Source of the DNA: UBA6168 sp964573725
GTDB taxonomy: Bacteria > Bacteroidota > Bacteroidia > Chitinophagales > Saprospiraceae
Assembly (NCBI GenBank): GCA_964573725.1
Contig: CAZNLJ010000009.1
Location: 1-64,000, forward strand
Length of the DNA: 64,000 nucleotides
Direction of reading: 5' to 3'
Position numbers and translations under genes: made by a program. This document shows, piece by piece, positions 7,547-17,164 of the stretch. Below the pieces are notes generated by a model, which searched no databases, was not told the origin of the DNA, and saw only the letters and a list, made by a program, of their open reading frames with translations. Positions within the stretch are counted from its first letter, which is position 1; each line of letters opens with the position of its first letter.

Positions 7547-10500
7547 ATGAAGAAAAGAACCATCGAGCTATTGCTCGTCGTCTTGGTCGGCAGCCTGTAC
7601 GGGCAAGGGGACCCTCGGGTCGCACACACCAAGACCCCATTATCCGATGTGGAGCAGGTGGTATTGCCTTTACAGGACAATGCCCAACTCCTGGCGGACG
7701 AAATGGAGCGGCGCATGCCGGGGGTGGCCCCGCGTTTTGCGGTGGCCGTACCGGTGGATATACGGCCGGAGACCCATGGTACATGGGAATACCTGCCGGG
7801 AGCGCTTGCCGTATGGCGGCTGCGTATCCGTTCGGCGGGAGCAAAGTCTTTGAACCTTGGTTTTACCCGGTATGTGATGCCGGCGGGAGGCAGCCTGATC
7901 CTGTACGACCCGGCGGGGGAGCGGGTGCAGGGACCCTTCACCCCGGCGGATAACGAGGATCATGCGCAATTGTGGACGCCGATATTCCCGGGAGAGGAAT
8001 TGGTGGTCGAGGTGGTGGTTCCCCGGTCCATGCAACGGGCACTTGAGTTGGAGTTGACGTCCGTCCATCATGACTTCCTGGGTTTCGGGCAGGTACTGTC
8101 CGGTTCCTGCAACCTGGATGTCATTTGCGGGGAAGCGGACGGATGGGCCCTGGTGGACGCGTACCGGGACATTATCCAATCGGTAGCGGTCATCGGGTTG
8201 AACGGCGGAACTTTCTGCACAGGTTTCCTGGTCAACAACACCCGGCAGGATTGTGCTCCTTTTTTCATGACCGCCTTCCATTGCGGCATCAATGCGAACA
8301 ACGCCGCCTCGCTGGTGGCATATTGGAATTTCCAGCAGAGCGAATGTCGTCAACCGGGGACGCCCGCCAGCGGAGGGCCGGGAGACGGGGTGTTGGACGA
8401 CTTCAACACCGGTTCGGTCTTCAGGTCCGGTTGGAGCAATTCGGACTTCACCCTGGTGGAACTGGACGATCCGGTCAGTCAGACGGCGGATGCCTTTTTT
8501 GCCGGCTGGGATGCCGGGAGTACGGCCCCGGCCGATACCGTCATCTGCATCCATCATCCTGCTACCGATGAGAAGCGGATCAGTTTCGAGTTCGATGCTG
8601 CCCCGGTGTCCGACATCAGTGGGAATGTGATGGCGACGGGTAATTTCATCAAGGTACCCGACTGGGATATCGGTACGACGGAGGGGGGCTCCTCCGGTTC
8701 CCCGCTGTTCAACAGCCAGCGGCGGGTAATCGGTCAGTTGTACGGAGGTTTGGCGGCCTGCAGCAACGACGAGTACGACGTATACGGCTGGATGCACCGG
8801 TCCTGGACCGGAGGCGGCACGCCGGCCACCCGTTTGCGCGACTGGCTGGATCCGGACAATACCGGCCTGACGGCATTGGACGGCCGCTCCGCGCTGGCAT
8901 GCAGTTTCGCTGTCTCCGTCGATCCGAAGGAACAGGTAATGTGCCAGCCGGACAGCATCTCGATATCAATCGGTGTCAGTGAGAATTTCGAGGGTCCGGT
9001 GGTGCTTTCCGTCGAGGGGCTGCCGGCGTTCCTGACGGCTGTTTTCGGTTCGGATACCCTGATGCCGGGCGGCGGTACCAGCCTGTTGCTGACCGCGGCG
9101 GGAGATTGGCCGGCCGGACTGTACCAATTGGCGGTGACGGCCAGCGACGGCAGCCACACCACGACCAGCGGCTTTTTCATCGCTGCGGAAGCGGCGGAGC
9201 CGGTCTCCCCAGCGCCGGTTTTTCCACCGGACGACGGCACGGGAATCGGATTGCTCCCGGTTTTCGGCTGGCTTTCCCAGCCACTTGCCACCTACAGCCT
9301 GGAGGTGGCGACCGACCCGGCGTTCACGGATGTCATCGCGTCGGTGAGCAATTGGGCGGACAGCAGCTATTCCCTGCCGACGGCCCTGTCGGTGAACACG
9401 GAATATTTCTGGCGGCTGAAGGCCTTGAACACTTGTGGTGAAAGCGACTGGTCTTTGCCGTACCGGTTCCGGACGGGCGTCATTTATTGCGGTGCCACAG
9501 CCGCGGAGGATGGGCTACCGGCGGATATCAGTCCCGACGGGACGCCGGTCGTGGTCTCCCCCTTGGAGGTCGACGCGCCGGGAACGGTCCAATCGCTACG
9601 CATCGTGGACCTGGAGATCAACCACACCTGGGTGGGCGACCTCCGGGTGGAGTTGACATCCCCATCCGGAACCACCGTCACCTTGCTGGCCAACCCGGGA
9701 GGCGGCAATTGTGCCAACAACAACCTATCGGTGACCTTGGACGATGCGGCCGACAATCCTTACTCCGCCTTGGATGCCATGTGCAATGGAGGAGGACTGG
9801 CCATCGACGGTTCCTTCCAACCGATGATGCCCTTGCAATCCTTCAGCGGGGAAACGGCGGCGGGGACCTGGACCCTGCGGATTTACGACGATGCGGACCA
9901 GGATGGCGGCGCCCTGCTGGGTTGGTCGCTGGAGTGGTGTGCCGTCGTTCCGGACGAAGCCGTACTGGTCTTGTCCGAAAACATGATATCCGGCTGCCAA
10001 GCCGATACCTTGGCCGTCGGCATCCTCAGCGGAACGGCATTCGATGACAGTACCGGCATCCTTTACACGGCCCTCAACCTGCCGGCCGGTGCGACCGTCC
10101 ATTTCGAACCGAATCCGGCACAACCGGGCGAGCCGGTGGTGGCCACCTTCTTCGGCAGCATGGAGACAGGGATGTTTCAAGTGGATATCCAGGGGGCGGA
10201 TGGGAACGGCAACGAGGTGTCGGTACCGCTCACCTGGCAGGTCGACGATGTACCGGCGGCACCGTTGCCGACAAATCCCCCGCCCGGTGCGGCCGGTATC
10301 CCCCTCACGACCGTGCTGGGATGGCAAGGTACCCCCGGGAGTACATATGCGGTCCTTGTGGCGGCGGATCCGGCCTTCCAGGATACCGTGGGATATTATT
10401 TGACGGACAACCCGCTGTACACACTGACCGGGCTTGCCTACTGCACCACCTATCACTGGTCGGTCATGGCAATCGGGCCATGCGGGCCAAGCCTGCCTTC

Positions 10501-11389
10501 CGAAATCCTCGCATTCACCACGGAAGACGACCTGGGTTTCGATACCGATCCCGCGCCTATCCAGCTGTGTGCGACAGGCACCGCCACGGCGGTATTGGAA
10601 TTGGGTGTCTGTTGGGACAGCAACGGTGTCCTGCTTGGTACCGGGGTGCTGCCGGAAGGTCTCAGCATCGAATTTTCCGTCAATCCGGCCCCGCCGGGCA
10701 CATCCGTCGGATTGGACATTACGGCGGTCGGAGTCAGTGTTCAGGATCCGGTCCAGGTCGTGCTGACCGGAAACGGGCCGGGCCAATCCCAACAAGGAAT
10801 GGCTACCCTGAATTTGGAAATCGGACAGCCTGCCGCGGCGACGGAGCTGCTGTCGCCTCCGGACCAGGCGCAGAACCTGTCTCCGGAGGCCATTGCGTTC
10901 GCCTGGCAGCCGGTGTCGGATGCCACCGGATATGTTTTCGAACTGGCGCTGGACAGCGACTTCCAGGAGATGATCCATCAGACTACGACGACCGCGGCAG
11001 ATTATGACTTGCCCGTGCCGCTGGAAGGCGAAACAAACTATCATTGGCGGGTGACGACCTATAACGATTGCGGCGGAACGACCGGCGGGATCCATCTTTT
11101 CGGTACCGGACCGTTGGTCCGTACAGCCGACCGGTTGTCGACGGAGCGGATCGACCTGATTCCGAACCCGACCGCCGGGATGGCATGGTTGAAACGGCAG
11201 GGAGCGGAATCTGTCGACCTGACGGTCCAGGTATGGACATTGGCAGGGCAACGTTTGTCCGAAGCGTGCTGGTCGGGGGCGGAAGCCATATATCCGATGG
11301 ATTTTTCCGGGCAAGCGGACGGGCTTTACCTGGTCAAACTAATATCCGGCAATGCTGTTTTGACTAAGAGGGTCCTGGTCTTCCGATAA
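7547..11389 (+). CDS. T9SS-exported modular serine protease with P-domain
   Basis: A 1280-residue secreted protease. It has a signal peptide (1-20), then a propeptide-like region. The trypsin-fold domain resembles lysyl endopeptidases: His245 in 'TAFHC', Asp300 in 'SDFTLVELDD', Ser383 in 'GGSSGSPLF', and many cysteines. Next come a fibronectin-III-like module (about 553-644), a proprotein-convertase P-domain (about 644-800, 'NHTWVGDLRVEL' and 'GTWTLRIYDDADQDGG'), and two more FN3-like modules (about 903-998 and 1098-1185). A C-terminal sorting domain (about 1197-1280, 'LIPNPTAG' to the final 'TKRVLVFR') directs export by type IX secretion. Substrate preference for lysine is family knowledge, not shown. 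Confidence 0.9.
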   Translation: MKKRTIELLLVVLVGSLYGQGDPRVAHTKTPLSDVEQVVLPLQDNAQLLADEMERRMPGVAPRFAVAVPVDIRPETHGTWEYLPGALAVWRLRIRSAGAKSLNLGFTRYVMPAGGSLILYDPAGERVQGPFTPADNEDHAQLWTPIFPGEELVVEVVVPRSMQRALELELTSVHHDFLGFGQVLSGSCNLDVICGEADGWALVDAYRDIIQSVAVIGLNGGTFCTGFLVNNTRQDCAPFFMTAFHCGINANNAASLVAYWNFQQSECRQPGTPASGGPGDGVLDDFNTGSVFRSGWSNSDFTLVELDDPVSQTADAFFAGWDAGSTAPADTVICIHHPATDEKRISFEFDAAPVSDISGNVMATGNFIKVPDWDIGTTEGGSSGSPLFNSQRRVIGQLYGGLAACSNDEYDVYGWMHRSWTGGGTPATRLRDWLDPDNTGLTALDGRSALACSFAVSVDPKEQVMCQPDSISISIGVSENFEGPVVLSVEGLPAFLTAVFGSDTLMPGGGTSLLLTAAGDWPAGLYQLAVTASDGSHTTTSGFFIAAEAAEPVSPAPVFPPDDGTGIGLLPVFGWLSQPLATYSLEVATDPAFTDVIASVSNWADSSYSLPTALSVNTEYFWRLKALNTCGESDWSLPYRFRTGVIYCGATAAEDGLPADISPDGTPVVVSPLEVDAPGTVQSLRIVDLEINHTWVGDLRVELTSPSGTTVTLLANPGGGNCANNNLSVTLDDAADNPYSALDAMCNGGGLAIDGSFQPMMPLQSFSGETAAGTWTLRIYDDADQDGGALLGWSLEWCAVVPDEAVLVLSENMISGCQADTLAVGILSGTAFDDSTGILYTALNLPAGATVHFEPNPAQPGEPVVATFFGSMETGMFQVDIQGADGNGNEVSVPLTWQVDDVPAAPLPTNPPPGAAGIPLTTVLGWQGTPGSTYAVLVAADPAFQDTVGYYLTDNPLYTLTGLAYCTTYHWSVMAIGPCGPSLPSEILAFTTEDDLGFDTDPAPIQLCATGTATAVLELGVCWDSNGVLLGTGVLPEGLSIEFSVNPAPPGTSVGLDITAVGVSVQDPVQVVLTGNGPGQSQQGMATLNLEIGQPAAATELLSPPDQAQNLSPEAIAFAWQPVSDATGYVFELALDSDFQEMIHQTTTTAADYDLPVPLEGETNYHWRVTTYNDCGGTTGGIHLFGTGPLVRTADRLSTERIDLIPNPTAGMAWLKRQGAESVDLTVQVWTLAGQRLSEACWSGAEAIYPMDFSGQADGLYLVKLISGNAVLTKRVLVFR

Positions 11390-11554
11390 GGATGCACATC
11401 GGAAGCCGATCCATAGAAAAGACCGGGCTTATTCCCACTTTCCGGTGCCGCACGGCGGTGGCGGGGCCCGATTTGGCCGGTACGGGAATGACTCCGAAAA
11501 TGGAAGGCGTTTCCCGTGAGGCGCCCCGTCTGTCCGGAACCCAAATACGAAAGC

Positions 11555-12817
11555 ATGCAAGCGAACGACCCAACCCGGAAAAGTTGGATTGCGATTCCCG
11601 AAGGAAGCGACTTTCCCATCCAAAACCTACCGTTCGGGGTATTCCGGACGATGAGCAACCCGGTTCCCCGGGTATGTACGGCGATCGGCGGTTATGTAGC
11701 TGATTTATCCGTGATGAGTTACCTGTCCTATTTCGATCATTTGGAGTTGGACCAGCACGTGTTCAATCAGGACAATATCAACGCACTGATGGCGCTGGGC
11801 AAATCCAAGGTCCGCCAATTGAGGAATCGGTTGGCGGAGCTGTTCGATGTGCGCAACGAGGAAGTGCTCGGATACGCATGGCACTTCCTGCATCCGATGG
11901 ACAAGGTGGAGATGTTGATGCCGGTGCGGGTGGGAGACTACACGGATTTTTATTCGAGTATCCATCATGCCACCAATGTGGGGTCGATGTTCCGGCCGGA
12001 CAACCCCTTGTTGCCGAACTGGAGGCATTTGCCGGTCGGCTATCATGGCAGGGCATCCAGCGTGGTGGTTTCCGGGACACCGGTCCGTCGGCCGATGGGG
12101 CAGACCTTGCCGGCGGGGGCGGACACGCCGGTGTTCGGGCCTGCCCGGCTGATGGATTTCGAATTGGAAATGGCCTTTGTGATCGGCGAGCCGTCGCAAT
12201 TGGGGCAACGGATCAGCACCGAAGCGGCGGAAGACCATATATTCGGGTTGATGTTGTTCAATGATTGGTCGGCGAGGGACATCCAGCAATGGGAGTACGT
12301 TCCCCTGGGGCCGTTCCTGAGTAAGAATTTCGCATCCACGGTATCCCCGTGGGTGGTCACCCTCGACGCTTTGGAGCCCTTCCGGACGGATAATCCCGTG
12401 CAGGAACCCGCACCGCTTCCCTATCTGCAGGTATCGGGGAAGAAGACCTACGACCTTTCCCTGGAGGTGGTGTTGCGTACGGCCGGAGGCGTGGAGGAGG
12501 TGGTCAGCCGTTCGAACACCAGGCATCTGTATTGGAACATGTGCCAGCAACTGGCGCATCATACGGTAGGCGGGTGCAACGTCCGTACCGGGGATATTTG
12601 TGCCAGCGGCACCATCAGCGGTCCTTCGCCGGGAAGTTATGGGTCGATGTTGGAGATAACCTGGCGCGGGACGAAGCCCCTGGTCTTGCCGGACGGATCT
12701 ACGCGTAAGTTTCTGGAGGATGGAGATACGGTCGTGATGCGGGCCTGGGGGGAGAAGGATGGGTTGAGGATTGGATTCGGGGAAGCGTCCGGACAGTTGT
12801 TGCCGGCCCTTGTTTAG
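11555..12817 (+). CDS. fahA: Fumarylacetoacetase
   Basis: A 420-residue enzyme splitting fumarylacetoacetate into fumarate and acetoacetate, the last step of tyrosine breakdown. The start at 11555 fits the family N-terminus. The N-terminal domain covers about 1-115. The catalytic domain shows 'GDYTDFYSSIHHATNVG' (metal Asp and catalytic His), 'DFELEMAFVIG' (paired Glu ligands), 'FNDWSARDIQQWEY' and 'GDICASGTISGP'. Other tyrosine-catabolism genes are not next to it. It is single-gene in context, lying between the protease gene and the lipoprotein methyltransferase gene. Confidence 0.95.
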   Translation: MQANDPTRKSWIAIPEGSDFPIQNLPFGVFRTMSNPVPRVCTAIGGYVADLSVMSYLSYFDHLELDQHVFNQDNINALMALGKSKVRQLRNRLAELFDVRNEEVLGYAWHFLHPMDKVEMLMPVRVGDYTDFYSSIHHATNVGSMFRPDNPLLPNWRHLPVGYHGRASSVVVSGTPVRRPMGQTLPAGADTPVFGPARLMDFELEMAFVIGEPSQLGQRISTEAAEDHIFGLMLFNDWSARDIQQWEYVPLGPFLSKNFASTVSPWVVTLDALEPFRTDNPVQEPAPLPYLQVSGKKTYDLSLEVVLRTAGGVEEVVSRSNTRHLYWNMCQQLAHHTVGGCNVRTGDICASGTISGPSPGSYGSMLEITWRGTKPLVLPDGSTRKFLEDGDTVVMRAWGEKDGLRIGFGEASGQLLPALV

Positions 12818-12924
12818 CCGGTACGGGCTACCCGGGGGTCGGGGGCATTCCGGTCCGGCAGGAAGGGGGCCAAGGCCGGTCGGCGGGTTGCATCCGTTTC
12901 GAGGGTAAAGACAAACAAATCAGT

Positions 12925-13629
12925 ATGAACCTACGAAAATGGTGTTGTTCGGGGTGTTTGGCAGCCTTGTTGGCATGGACGGGTTGCCGGGATACCGGCG
13001 GATTTCCGGGGCCGCCCGCTCCCCGAGTTGTGGAGGGGGACACGGCGGGGGCGAGTATCCAGAACCTGCTGGACCAATACGACCCTCCGGGCCGGGTCAT
13101 TTGGCAGAAGCCGGAGGTGGTGATCGGCAGGATGGGGGATTTGTCGAACAAGGTCGTAGCCGATATCGGTGCGGGATCCGGGTTCTTTTCCCGTCGACTG
13201 GCACCGCAAGCCCGGAAGGTGATTGCGGTGGAGGTGGACGAACGGTTCGTCCATTTCATGGACAGCATCAAGCGCGTGGAGCTGAAGCCTGCCGACCAGG
13301 AAAAGCTGGAGGTCCGGTTGGCGAGTCCCAGTGACCCGAACCTAAGGCCGGAGGAGGCGGACGTGATCCTGGTCGTGAATACCTACATATTTCTGGAGGA
13401 CCGGGTGGCATATCTCCGGCGATTGCAGGAATTGCTGCCGCAGGGGGGCAAGGTGATCATTGTCGATTTCAAGCGGAAGCGGATGCCGATCAATTATCCG
13501 CCGGCGGAGATCCGGCTGGAATTGTTCCAGGTGGAGGAAGAACTGGAGCTGGCGGGATTCACCGATTTTGAATCGGATGATTGTTCCCTGGACTACCAAT
13601 ACATCATAGTCGCCGAGAAAGGCTATTGA
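12925..13629 (+). CDS. Lipoprotein with SAM-dependent methyltransferase domain
   Basis: A 234-residue protein with a signal and lipobox (LAWTGC, Cys21), so predicted to be lipid-anchored outside the cytoplasm. The rest is a class I methyltransferase: motif I 'VADIGAGSGFFSRRLAP' (about 79-95), the acidic residue after strand 2 in 'VIAVEVDERFV', 'ADVILVVNTYIFLED' and 'GGKVIIVDFKRK'. A methyltransferase outside the cytoplasm would lack a ready supply of S-adenosylmethionine, so the location, cofactor or function is puzzling. It lies 28 bp upstream of the ABC ATPase gene and may share its transcript. Confidence 0.8.
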   Translation: MNLRKWCCSGCLAALLAWTGCRDTGGFPGPPAPRVVEGDTAGASIQNLLDQYDPPGRVIWQKPEVVIGRMGDLSNKVVADIGAGSGFFSRRLAPQARKVIAVEVDERFVHFMDSIKRVELKPADQEKLEVRLASPSDPNLRPEEADVILVVNTYIFLEDRVAYLRRLQELLPQGGKVIIVDFKRKRMPINYPPAEIRLELFQVEEELELAGFTDFESDDCSLDYQYIIVAEKGY

Positions 13630-13657
13630 GCGGCGATTGAACAGAATCAGGAAACCT

Positions 13658-14287
13658 ATGCTGAAGACAAGCGGACTTACCTACGCCTATCCGGGAGGGG
13701 AGGTGTTGTCATTTCCGGACATAAGGTGCGGAAAAGGTGAACATTGGTTGTTGCTGGGGCAGTCGGGTTGCGGGAAGACGACCTTGCTGCACCTGCTGGG
13801 CGGTTTGCTGACACCCCGTTCCGGCGGGGTGAGCCTGGAAGGGACGGACATTACCACCTTATCCCAGCGTCACCTGGACCGTTTTCGGGGGCGTCATATC
13901 GGCATCATCTTCCAGGCACCCCATTTTGTGCGTTCCTTATCGGTATGGGATAACCTGGTATTGGCGCGGCAGCTGGCGGGTTTGCCCCCTGCGCCGGAAA
14001 CCATCCGGCAGTTGTTGGAGCGTTTGGGGATAGCCCATAAGGCCGCGTCGTCTACCGGGCGGTTGAGTCAGGGGGAGCGGCAGCGGGTGGCTATTGCCAG
14101 GGCGCTGGTCAACAAGCCCAGCCTGATACTGGCGGATGAGCCGACCGCATCCCTGGATGATCGCAATACCGGAGAGGTCATCCGTTTGTTGGAGCAAGTG
14201 GCGTCGGAAGTCCAGGCGACGCTGCTTGTGGTTACGCATGACAAGCGATTGAAGGAGCATTTTTCCCGGCAGGTCACCCTGGGATAA
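13658..14287 (+). CDS. ABC transporter ATP-binding protein (LolD/MacB-type)
   Basis: A 209-residue ATPase with Walker A 'GQSGCGKTT' (34-42), Q-loop 'IIFQAPHFV', signature 'LSQGERQRVAIARAL' (about 135-149), Walker B 'LILADEPTA' and the H-loop 'VVTHD'. The ATG at 13658 is preferred over an upstream TTG at 13637. It belongs to the MacB/LolD group that pairs with FtsX-like permeases, and such a permease follows at 14537. The pair probably moves or extracts an envelope substrate by mechanotransmission rather than classical import. Confidence 0.9.
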   Translation: MLKTSGLTYAYPGGEVLSFPDIRCGKGEHWLLLGQSGCGKTTLLHLLGGLLTPRSGGVSLEGTDITTLSQRHLDRFRGRHIGIIFQAPHFVRSLSVWDNLVLARQLAGLPPAPETIRQLLERLGIAHKAASSTGRLSQGERQRVAIARALVNKPSLILADEPTASLDDRNTGEVIRLLEQVASEVQATLLVVTHDKRLKEHFSRQVTLG

Positions 14288-14536
14288 GCCCCGGGCGATT
14301 CCGTCGCCGGGAGGGTTTCTTGCGGGCACCGCTTGGAATGCCGGGCCGCGTATTTGAAATATCCATTTGCGGCGGCACACCAGGTTGGATCGTCGAAAGG
14401 GACACAAGGCTGTACCTCATCGGGAAAAAACGCCGGCGGACAAGCCGATGCGGAAATTTTCGAGGCCTGGAAGGGAAAGAAACAATTGTCGCCCACTTAC
14501 GTCCGGGATGGCCGGAGGCGAAACAACCGAAAAGAT

Positions 14537-15901
14537 ATGAATCTACTGACCTTGAGCTGGAAGAACCTGGTCAACAAGCCATTGAGTTTGGCGTTGAGCC
14601 TATTGCTGTTTGCGTTGGGTACAGGGCTGATATCCTTGTTGGTCAATCTCAACCATCAGGTTTCGCTAAATTTCGACAAGAACCTGGCGGGCGTGGATTT
14701 GGTCATCGGGGCGAAAGGGAGTCCCCTCCAGTTGATCCTCAGCAGTATGTATCATGTGGATAATCCTACGGGGAATATCCCGCTGGAAGCGGCCGGTCCA
14801 TTCCTGAATCCCAGGAACCCCTTGATCGGCCAGGCGGTCCCCCTTTCGTTGGGAGACAGCCACAGGGGGTATCGGGTGGTGGGTACGACATGGGATATAT
14901 TGTCCTTATACGGAGCGGAATTGTCCGAAGGAGACTTGTGGGCGGCCCCGATGGAGGTGACCATCGGTGCCGGAGTTGCCAGGAATCTGCAAATGCGTAT
15001 AGGCGACCGGTTCCGGAGTTCCCATGGACTGGTGGAGGGACTGGAGGAGCACACGCATGATTTTATGGTGGTCGGCATCCTGAAACCGACGGGTTCCGTG
15101 ATTGACCAGTTGATTCTCACGCCGACGGAAAGCATCTGGTTGTCGCATGAGCATGAAGCGGCGGCACCACCTGTGGAGGAAGGCCACGACCACGAAGGCC
15201 ATGACCACGAGGGTCATGACCACGAGGGCCATGACCACGGTCCGCAGGAGCAGGATGCGGGTGGAGGAGCGGCCGCATCGTATGACAGCGCCACGGTAGC
15301 GGCAGCGGGGACGGCGGCCCGGCTGCGGCTGATATCGGAGCGGGGGCGTGATATCACATCAATTTTGGTACGGTTCCGATCCCGGACCAATCTACAGGCC
15401 CTGAACCTGGGGCGGAACATCAACCAGCAGACGGACATGATGGCGGCGAGTCCACCGAATGAGATTGCCCGATTGCAGACCAACCTGGGGGTTGGGACGG
15501 AAGTGTTGAAGGCGATGGCCTGGGTCATCGTATTTGTATCCGGACTGAGCATATTCATCTCCTTGTACGCTTCCTTACGGGACAGGGCCTATGAATTGGC
15601 CTTGATGCGGGTGATGGGGGCTTCGCCGGGGAAGCTTTTCCGGTTGATCGTCCTGGAGGGGCTGTTGATGGCGGCGGCGGGATATATGGCCGGACTGGTA
15701 TTCAGTCATATGGGCTTGGCGCTGTTGTCGGGGATGCTGTCGGAATCGTACCGGTACCAGTTTACAGCGGGCTTATTTCTTCCGGAGGAAGCCCTGCTCG
15801 GCATAGGAGCCTTGCTTGTCGGGGGCCTGGCGGCGGTACTTCCGGCCTGGCAGGCCAGCCGGACGGACATATCCGAGACCTTGGGTCGGGAAGGAAGGTA
15901 G
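14537..15901 (+). CDS. FtsX/MacB-like permease with histidine-rich periplasmic loop
   Basis: A 454-residue inner-membrane permease, the partner of the ATPase encoded upstream. It has an N-terminal membrane helix (about 14-34), a long periplasmic domain, and three C-terminal helices ending in the FtsX-type 'LPAWQASRTDISETLGREGR'. In the periplasmic domain, about residues 215-235, four tandem EGHDH units form a His/Asp-rich loop, which usually binds divalent metals such as zinc. The ATG at 14537 fits the family; the frame is open upstream to 14333. The loop may tie transport to metal, but the substrate is not shown. Confidence 0.85.
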   Translation: MNLLTLSWKNLVNKPLSLALSLLLFALGTGLISLLVNLNHQVSLNFDKNLAGVDLVIGAKGSPLQLILSSMYHVDNPTGNIPLEAAGPFLNPRNPLIGQAVPLSLGDSHRGYRVVGTTWDILSLYGAELSEGDLWAAPMEVTIGAGVARNLQMRIGDRFRSSHGLVEGLEEHTHDFMVVGILKPTGSVIDQLILTPTESIWLSHEHEAAAPPVEEGHDHEGHDHEGHDHEGHDHGPQEQDAGGGAAASYDSATVAAAGTAARLRLISERGRDITSILVRFRSRTNLQALNLGRNINQQTDMMAASPPNEIARLQTNLGVGTEVLKAMAWVIVFVSGLSIFISLYASLRDRAYELALMRVMGASPGKLFRLIVLEGLLMAAAGYMAGLVFSHMGLALLSGMLSESYRYQFTAGLFLPEEALLGIGALLVGGLAAVLPAWQASRTDISETLGREGR

Positions 15902-15983
15902 GCCGTCCGAGGTCGGTCTTTTTTTTCGGCAGGGGGAGGAGGAACGGGGATACGAGGAACCCGGGAAATGAACACGCAAGTAC

Positions 15984-17102
15984 ATGGAGAGGGCGGAATA
16001 TTTCATTGAAGCGTTGATGGATTGGTATGCGGGCCAGAACCGGCCATTGCCGTGGAAAGAGGAGACCGATCCCTGGCTCATACTGTTATCGGAAGTCATT
16101 CTGCAGCAGACGCGGGTGGAGCAGGGGAGGCCGTACTATGAGCGGTTCCGGCACCAATATCCTACGCCGGCGGCATTGGCGGGGGCCTCCCCGGACGATG
16201 TCATGAAATTGTGGGAAGGTTTGGGGTATTATGCCCGGGCCAGGAACCTGCAGGAGGCGGCCCGGCAAATTCGGGACCGGTATGCGGGGGAGGTACCGCG
16301 GACCTACGAAGCGATCCGGGGCTTGAAGGGGGTGGGAGCTTATACAGCGGCGGCGGTGGCATCCTTTGCCTTCGGGCTTCCCTATGCGGTGGTCGACGGA
16401 AATGTGTATCGGGTATTGGGGCGTTTTTTCGGAATAGCCGATCCGATAGACCAAACGGCCGGGAAAAAGCGTTTTGCCGGGGAGGCGCAGGCATTGATGG
16501 ACCGGATGCTGCGGCGGGAAGGGTCGGAAGGGGAGAATCCTGCCGGGCGATACAACCAGGCCTTGATGGATTTCGGGGCGACGCAATGCAAGCCTGTCGG
16601 ACCGGATTGCGGTACTTGTCCGATGCAATCGGCCTGTGTGGCTCGGCGGGATGGGCTTACGGCCCGGCTGCCGGTACGGGCCAGCCGGTTGGTCCGACGC
16701 GAGCGTTTCTTCAACTATCTGGTCTTGTCTTCCGGAGAAGGCTTTTATATGCGGAAGCGGACGGAGCCGGACATCTGGAGGGGCTTGTATGAGTTCCCCC
16801 TGGTCGAGACGGCCGGGTTGGCCGAAGGGGTCGACCAGCTCCGGATTACCGGCGGGGAACTGTTCCATTGGTTGGACGTACATGCGGGGTATCGGTCGGT
16901 GGTCGGACCCTTCCGGCAAGAGCTGACGCACCAGCGGGTCATCACCCGCTTCTGGCATTTTTCGTTGGAAGGTTCGGTGCCGCCGGCGCCACCGCAAGCG
17001 GACTGGTGCTGGGTGGAGCGTGCCACCGTAGGCCGGTATCCATTTCCCCGGCAAATCGATTGGTTTCTTGGACAAAAGGGTTTAACTTTAGGAATGTTTT
17101 AG
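15984..17102 (+). CDS. mutY: A/G-specific adenine glycosylase MutY
   Basis: A 372-residue DNA repair enzyme that removes adenine paired with 8-oxoguanine. The helix-hairpin-helix GPD fold is clear: catalytic Glu37 in 'LLSEVILQQTRVEQ', HhH 'LKGVGAYTAAAVASFA' and catalytic Asp in 'VVDGNVYRVLGR'. The 4Fe-4S ligands are in 'CKPVGPDCGTCPMQSAC' (C-x6-C-x2-C-x5-C). The C-terminal third is the NUDIX-like 8-oxoG recognition domain. It is followed by ssb and gldD, an order often conserved in Bacteroidota. Confidence 0.96.
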   Translation: MERAEYFIEALMDWYAGQNRPLPWKEETDPWLILLSEVILQQTRVEQGRPYYERFRHQYPTPAALAGASPDDVMKLWEGLGYYARARNLQEAARQIRDRYAGEVPRTYEAIRGLKGVGAYTAAAVASFAFGLPYAVVDGNVYRVLGRFFGIADPIDQTAGKKRFAGEAQALMDRMLRREGSEGENPAGRYNQALMDFGATQCKPVGPDCGTCPMQSACVARRDGLTARLPVRASRLVRRERFFNYLVLSSGEGFYMRKRTEPDIWRGLYEFPLVETAGLAEGVDQLRITGGELFHWLDVHAGYRSVVGPFRQELTHQRVITRFWHFSLEGSVPPAPPQADWCWVERATVGRYPFPRQIDWFLGQKGLTLGMF

Positions 17103-17164
17103 GCATCGGGCAACAGCGGGATGTTGGGGTCCGTGTCGATTATCCACCTTAAAACCATAAGATC

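Noticed and set aside
9725..11314. A 529-codon open frame on the minus strand
   Set aside because: It lies antisense to the conserved P-domain, FN3-like and sorting-signal parts of the T9SS protease and is Arg/Gln-rich without motifs.
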